From positions 1 through 18,979 of the forward strand of contig JAHHKH010000183.1 of the NCBI GenBank assembly GCA_018679695.1: a DNA stretch of 18,979 nucleotides, in the 5' to 3' direction. This DNA is from Maribacter sp. GTDB taxonomy: Bacteria; Bacteroidota; Bacteroidia; Flavobacteriales; Flavobacteriaceae. The position numbers were made by a program, and so were the translations under genes. Of this stretch, positions 15,766 to 18,979 are shown piece by piece. The notes beneath the pieces are model-generated. The model worked only from the letters and a program-made list of their open reading frames with translations, was not told the DNA's origin and did not search any database. The number at the start of each line of letters is the position of its first letter. Within the stretch, counting starts at the first letter, position 1.

Positions 15766-16934
15766 TCCAGGAACGGGAAACTACCCATTTACGTAAAGAA
15801 TACAACGAAATATTCGAAATTGATGCCAACTTGGATCGTTTGGTCAAAAAAATCGAGTTGCTCAACTATGTAAATCCTTTGAATATCGAGACGGAAAAAC
15901 ATCGATTCTTCACTTCAAAATTTACTGCGGATCCTTCCTTTCATTACCCAAAATTAAAATTCAATCCCTATAAACTGCATCGGCTTTTCTTTACCTTGCG
16001 TTTGGAGCGTATAAAAGATGAGAGGATCAGGAAACTCTATCAGGAAGTAATCTACTACTATTCCAATATGATACAGTGTATTGAAACCATAGGTACTTCG
16101 AAGAGTTTTCATTATAATTCATTGCGTGTTTTTGGCACACCAACGGAAAAAGACGTCCAAAACGCACGGTTCATATTGCATTTTCCGGATGAACCGGTTG
16201 CTACAGGGATGGAGAAGATATATACAGCGGAAGAGGCAAAATCCTATTTTGAGGACTTTGGTAAGCAATACGAATTCCCTTTGAATATCAAGTTTGCGAC
16301 CCATTTGTCCGCTGAAGCCATGGTGAGTAATAGTGCAAAGGCCTTATTGATCAAAAGAAATACTAAATTCAGTAAAAATCAATTGCTGACATTGGCCAAT
16401 CATGAAATTAGCGTGCATCTGGTAACTACTTTCAATGCAGCGATCCAACCCTTGCAGATTTTCTCCAATGGTCTACCCAATAATGTAGAAACCCAGGAAG
16501 GTTTGGCCGTTTTTAGCGAATATATGAGTGGAGCCCTGACCTTGAAGCGATTAAAGGAGTTGGCGTATCGCGTTTTGGCCTCGGATAGTTTGATCAAGGG
16601 GTACTCTTTTGCAGATACCTTCGATTTAATCCATAATCAATATAAACTCAATAGGGAAGAGGCCTTTACCATTACCTTAAGAGCGCATAGGGGAGGCGGT
16701 TTCACTAAAGATCGTCTTTATCTAAGTGGACTTCGCAAAATATACAAACGTTATCTGAAAGAAGATTCAATGGACATCATGCTAACAGGAAAGGTTACCT
16801 TGGAGTTTGAGGAAAGCATTAAATACCTGCAGCATTTAGGGTTGGCAACTACTATTACCCATCATAACCTGGCTTATCAGCAAAACCTGAATACGAATAC
16901 CACCCTGGACTTCATTCTAAATAATTTGAAATAA
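15762..16934 (+). CDS. QEGLA-motif (DUF1704, MATCAP-like) metallopeptidase
   Basis: 390-residue protein of the family named flavohemoglobin expression-modulating QEGLA motif protein (DUF1704). Eukaryotic relatives (KIAA0895/KIAA0895L, MATCAP) are zinc carboxypeptidases that remove the C-terminal tyrosine of tubulin. Key residues are visible: NHEISVH giving HExxxH (H214, E215, H219), then QEGLA (245-249), with E246 as the expected third zinc ligand, and the conserved HRGGGFTKDRLYLSGL (309-324). The N-terminal half is mostly helical. There is no signal peptide, so it acts in the cytoplasm. The start ATG lies inside the stop region of the previous gene (ATGA), indicating translational coupling. 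Metal-dependent peptidase activity is inferred from family knowledge; the bacterial substrate is unknown. The 84 bp after the gene hold no convincing terminator. Confidence 0.85.
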   Translation: MIQERETTHLRKEYNEIFEIDANLDRLVKKIELLNYVNPLNIETEKHRFFTSKFTADPSFHYPKLKFNPYKLHRLFFTLRLERIKDERIRKLYQEVIYYYSNMIQCIETIGTSKSFHYNSLRVFGTPTEKDVQNARFILHFPDEPVATGMEKIYTAEEAKSYFEDFGKQYEFPLNIKFATHLSAEAMVSNSAKALLIKRNTKFSKNQLLTLANHEISVHLVTTFNAAIQPLQIFSNGLPNNVETQEGLAVFSEYMSGALTLKRLKELAYRVLASDSLIKGYSFADTFDLIHNQYKLNREEAFTITLRAHRGGGFTKDRLYLSGLRKIYKRYLKEDSMDIMLTGKVTLEFEESIKYLQHLGLATTITHHNLAYQQNLNTNTTLDFILNNLK

Positions 16935-17018
16935 GGGCAAAGCTTCTGGTCTATCCTTTGAAATGACCCTTAACATTCTTCCTCTTTAAGTTAAAATGCT
17001 TGCTAAAGATCAAAATGG

Positions 17019-18275
17019 TCATACTGCATTGTTCACACTAAAATTAGAACTGCTGGGCAATTCAAAACCTTCCAAACCAAAATAGGGGATAGCCGCCAAA
17101 AGATGATCAAATATATCGGCCATGATGTATTCGTAATTAGCCCAGCGCTTATCACTGCTGAAAGCATAGATCTCTATGGGCAAACCTTGTGAGGTTGGCT
17201 CTAACTGTCGTACCATTAGGGTCATATCTTTGTTGACTCCTGAATGCTGTTGTAAGTAATTGCCAATATACTTCCTGAAAACGCCAATATTTGTAAGATT
17301 CTTTCCATTGATTAAAATAGACTTGTCGATTTGATTCTTAGTATTGAAAGAGACTATTGCCTTATTGCGATTTTCAAGGTATTCAGTAATCATTTCAATC
17401 TTTTTGAGGGACTCAACCTCCTCATTGGTCAAGAAATGTATGCTTTCCTGTTTTATGATCAAGGCCCTTTTCATACGCCTGCCACCGGCATCCATCATTC
17501 CACGCCAATTCTTAAAGGAATCGGAAATCAAGGCATAGGTCGGAATGGTGGTAATCGTTTTATCAAAATTTTGGACTTTAACCGTGGCAAGGTTTATCTC
17601 TATTACATCACCATCTGCCCCATATTCTTCAAAGGTGATCCAATCGCCAATGCGCACCATATCGTTAATGGAAACCTGAATACTGGCAACAAATCCAAGA
17701 ATGGTATCCTTGAAAATGAGAATGATAACCGCCGATGCGGTACCAAGGGCGGTTAGGAATACCCATAGATCAACACCGGTGATAATGGAAAATGCATAAA
17801 ACAGTCCAATGGCCCATGCGAAAATCATAAAGACCTGAATATAGCTATCGATGGGCTTGTCCATTAAGCCTGGCAATGTTTTGAAATAATCCTTTATTGT
17901 ATGCAACAAACTTCTGACGATCAAAAGGAACAGGACAATTGCCAATACTTCAATAACAACGGTAATGAACTCCTCTGTTGTCGGGTAATCCCTAAAAATG
18001 ACCGGAATGGCTTGGTACACCAATATTAAAGGGATAATATGGGCGATATTCCTTGGTGCTTTATTCTTGACCAATAAATCATCGAAATGGGTTTTGGAAG
18101 TCTTTGACAAACGTACAGCTAGACCAATGATAACCTTGCGTAGAATAAGGTCAAATAATAATAAGAGCAATAAAACCGCAATAAGTAAAACATGCATGTT
18201 TATGCTTTCGGCCCATTCCTCCGATAATCCGGCATTGACCAAAAGGTCGTAGATCCAGTGCGAAATCTTTTCCAT
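17019..18275 (-). CDS. ybdG: Mechanosensitive channel, MscS family (YbdG type)
   Basis: Inner-membrane channel that opens under membrane tension and releases solutes on osmotic downshock. The 418-residue product aligns over its length with E. coli YbdG (415 residues). About five transmembrane segments occupy residues 27-195. They are followed by the pore helix and MscS core LGTASAVIILIFKDTILG with SINDMVRIGDWI, the strongly conserved YGADGDVIEINLATVKV and TITTIPTYALISDSFKNW, and a cytosolic domain with RRMKRAL and the C-terminal KDMTLMVRQLEPTSQGLPIEIYAFS. YbdG in E. coli gives only minor MscM-type activity, so a regulatory or osmosensing role is also possible. A -7 box lies at 18331-18338. 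It is convergent with the QEGLA gene, 84 bp apart. Confidence 0.9.
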   Translation of the reverse strand: MEKISHWIYDLLVNAGLSEEWAESINMHVLLIAVLLLLLLFDLILRKVIIGLAVRLSKTSKTHFDDLLVKNKAPRNIAHIIPLILVYQAIPVIFRDYPTTEEFITVVIEVLAIVLFLLIVRSLLHTIKDYFKTLPGLMDKPIDSYIQVFMIFAWAIGLFYAFSIITGVDLWVFLTALGTASAVIILIFKDTILGFVASIQVSINDMVRIGDWITFEEYGADGDVIEINLATVKVQNFDKTITTIPTYALISDSFKNWRGMMDAGGRRMKRALIIKQESIHFLTNEEVESLKKIEMITEYLENRNKAIVSFNTKNQIDKSILINGKNLTNIGVFRKYIGNYLQQHSGVNKDMTLMVRQLEPTSQGLPIEIYAFSSDKRWANYEYIMADIFDHLLAAIPYFGLEGFELPSSSNFSVNNAV

Positions 18276-18330
18276 TTTATGCGATTATAGGGTTTGTTAT
18301 AGGTTTAAAAGAACCTTGGTTATTACTTTG

Positions 18331-18338
18331 CAAAACTA
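18331..18338 (-). promoter_or_regulatory. -7 box for the YbdG-type channel
   Basis: Minus strand TAGTTTTG, an exact TAnnTTTG, ends 55 nt before the ATG at 18275. No clear TTTG is found 18 nt upstream. It gives the channel gene its own promoter within the 111-bp gap after the DCC gene. Confidence 0.5.
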
Positions 18339-18386
18339 GTTGATTATCAGTGAAAACACGCATTACAGCCTATTGATTTTTAAGGG

Positions 18387-18797
18387 CTAACCGTCCAGAA
18401 ACTTGGCCCGCAATTCAGGGGTTGGCACCATACACGCGTCTTTTTTACCATACCAACGATATCTATTTCTTGCTATCCAATCGTATACGATATCCCGTAA
18501 CTGTCTAGGAATCAAGTTGAGTACATTCGCGATTTTCCACAAACCTCCGAAGGAATCCCCAATTTTTAAAGCAGCGGTAGACTTTGTATAATAGGCCACT
18601 CCGGGTTCAATAAGTATGATGGAATCGACCTTTGCCGTGTCAATATTGCGCTCTTGGAGCAATTGCCGACCTAGGTCACCTTGTAAGGTAGCAAAACGGA
18701 ATTCATCCTTTTTATCCCGTTTAATAATAAATTGAATAGAGCGATTACAAAGATTGCAAACGCCATCAAACAAAACTATTTTTTTTGCTGGTTCCAT
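18387..18797 (-). CDS. DCC family thiol-disulfide oxidoreductase-like protein (DUF393)
   Basis: 136-residue protein with the defining motif DGVCNLCN (D11, C14, C17) of the DCC/YuxK family, predicted to have a thioredoxin-like fold. It continues with the family pattern FIIKRDKKDEFRFATLQGDLG, a middle SIILIEPGVAYYTKSTAALKIG, and the C-terminal IPRQLRDIVYDWIARNRYRWYGK. No signal peptide or membrane segment is seen, so it is cytoplasmic. The function of the family is not well defined; a redox role rests on the CxxC pair. It has its own promoter (-7 box 18818-18825) and is followed on the same strand by the channel gene after 111 bp. The codons for DWIA carry one copy of a palindrome that recurs upstream of the gene. 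Confidence 0.88.
   Translation of the reverse strand: MEPAKKIVLFDGVCNLCNRSIQFIIKRDKKDEFRFATLQGDLGRQLLQERNIDTAKVDSIILIEPGVAYYTKSTAALKIGDSFGGLWKIANVLNLIPRQLRDIVYDWIARNRYRWYGKKDACMVPTPELRAKFLDG
18480..18491. repeat. 12-bp palindrome, copy inside the DCC gene
   Basis: ATCGTATACGAT is self-complementary. The same 12-mer, with CA before it, occurs again at 18909-18920 upstream of the gene. Both copies share CAATCGTATACGAT. Confidence 0.6.
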
Positions 18798-18817
18798 ATT
18801 TATTATAGATAGGATTG

Positions 18818-18825
18818 CAAAAGTA
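18818..18825 (-). promoter_or_regulatory. -7 box for the DCC gene
   Basis: Minus strand TACTTTTG, an exact TAnnTTTG, ends 20 nt before the ATG at 18797. No good -33 TTTG at the usual spacing, so strength may depend on an activator or on the flanking GATTGCAAA repeats. Confidence 0.5.
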
Positions 18826-18907
18826 TTGATTGCAAATCGTTTTTACTAAGCTAAATGGGTATTTGCGTTTAGAGTGATGTTAGCTTAAATGGGTTCAGCC
18901 ATAGTGC

Positions 18908-18921
18908 AATCGTATACGATT
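18908..18921. repeat. 14-bp perfect palindrome upstream of the DCC gene
   Basis: AATCGTATACGATT is fully self-complementary; its 12-bp core recurs at 18480-18491. It lies about 111 bp upstream of the DCC start codon and may be an operator. Confidence 0.55.
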
Positions 18922-18979
18922 AATCCTAAAACGCTGATAATCAATTTTAATACAATGACAAATATAGAGAGTTTAGGAA

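Larger units (their letters stand above)
18798..18979. other. Gene-free end of the window with promoter-like boxes and short repeats
   Basis: No plausible coding region on either strand. The minus-strand DCC promoter box TACTTTTG is at 18818-18825, flanked by two GATTGCAAA copies 15 bp apart (18813-18821, 18828-18836). Two near-identical direct repeats ending AAATGGGT lie 34 bp apart (18847-18860 and 18881-18894). A 14-bp palindrome AATCGTATACGATT is at 18908-18921. Another minus-strand TATATTTG is at 18959-18966, pointing toward the DCC gene. Confidence 0.55.

Noticed and set aside
16960..17020. ATGACC ... GGTCAT inverted repeat between the QEGLA and channel genes
   Set aside because: Six-bp arms separated by about 50 nt with no T-tract; not convincing as a terminator or operator.
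17331..17756. Plus-strand frame of 141 codons antisense to the channel gene
   Set aside because: The minus strand encodes the conserved MscS core; the antisense product resembles no known family.
1..18979. Search for mobile elements, CRISPR arrays, tRNA genes or integration sites
   Set aside because: No transposase, integrase, direct repeat-spacer pattern, cloverleaf or terminal inverted repeat was seen; all main genes look native in composition.

Overview
The window looks like chromosomal DNA of a marine-type Flavobacteriaceae (Bacteroidota). The evidence is AT-rich codon use, near absence of Shine-Dalgarno sequences, repeated Bacteroidota promoter signatures (TAnnTTTG, sometimes with TTTG 18 nt upstream), Bacteroidota-type lipoproteins, a DUF4369-like TlpA thioredoxin, and a GlmM/phosphomannomutase of the Bacteroidota type. 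The genus cannot be fixed from the sequence. I see no rRNA, tRNA, CRISPR array, IS element, prophage or plasmid function. The region is gene-dense; the longest stretch without a gene is the last 182 bp.

Layout. 1-911 (minus): acpH-like ACP phosphodiesterase followed by a gamma-glutamyltransferase cut by the left edge. 1007-3191 (plus): glmM-type phosphohexosamine mutase and a secreted EEP-fold hydrolase, 13 bp apart. 3204-4082 (minus) and 4143-4793 (plus): an LpxL/HtrB-family acyltransferase and a rhomboid protease, transcribed divergently from a perfect palindrome holding two back-to-back -7 boxes. 4954-6588 (plus): a surface lipoprotein with LVIVD-type propeller repeats and a solenoid-like C-terminus, facing a TlpA-family lipoprotein (6659-7789, minus) across a bidirectional terminator. 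7887-8387 (minus): a small outer-membrane beta-barrel protein. 8476-11388 (plus): a 970-residue FAD/4Fe-4S oxidoreductase of the YdiJ/GlpC class with a TTG start. 11446-12510 (plus): chorismate synthase.

12570-16934 (plus) is the most interesting block. It holds a glutamate/aspartate-type DAACS symporter, a GshB-like ATP-grasp ligase, an N-formylglutamate-amidohydrolase-fold enzyme and a QEGLA/DUF1704 metallopeptidase related to eukaryotic MATCAP tubulin carboxypeptidases. The last three genes overlap by 8 and 4 bp, so they are almost certainly translated together. Ligase, amidohydrolase and carboxypeptidase-like enzyme next to an acidic amino acid importer suggest a make-and-break cycle for an amide or peptide bond, perhaps involving glutamate. 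To my knowledge the pathway has not been established experimentally.

17019-18797 (minus): a YbdG-type MscS channel and a DCC-family (DUF393) thiol oxidoreductase, each with its own likely promoter. The last 182 bp contain no gene but hold short repeats and a palindrome that recurs inside the DCC gene.
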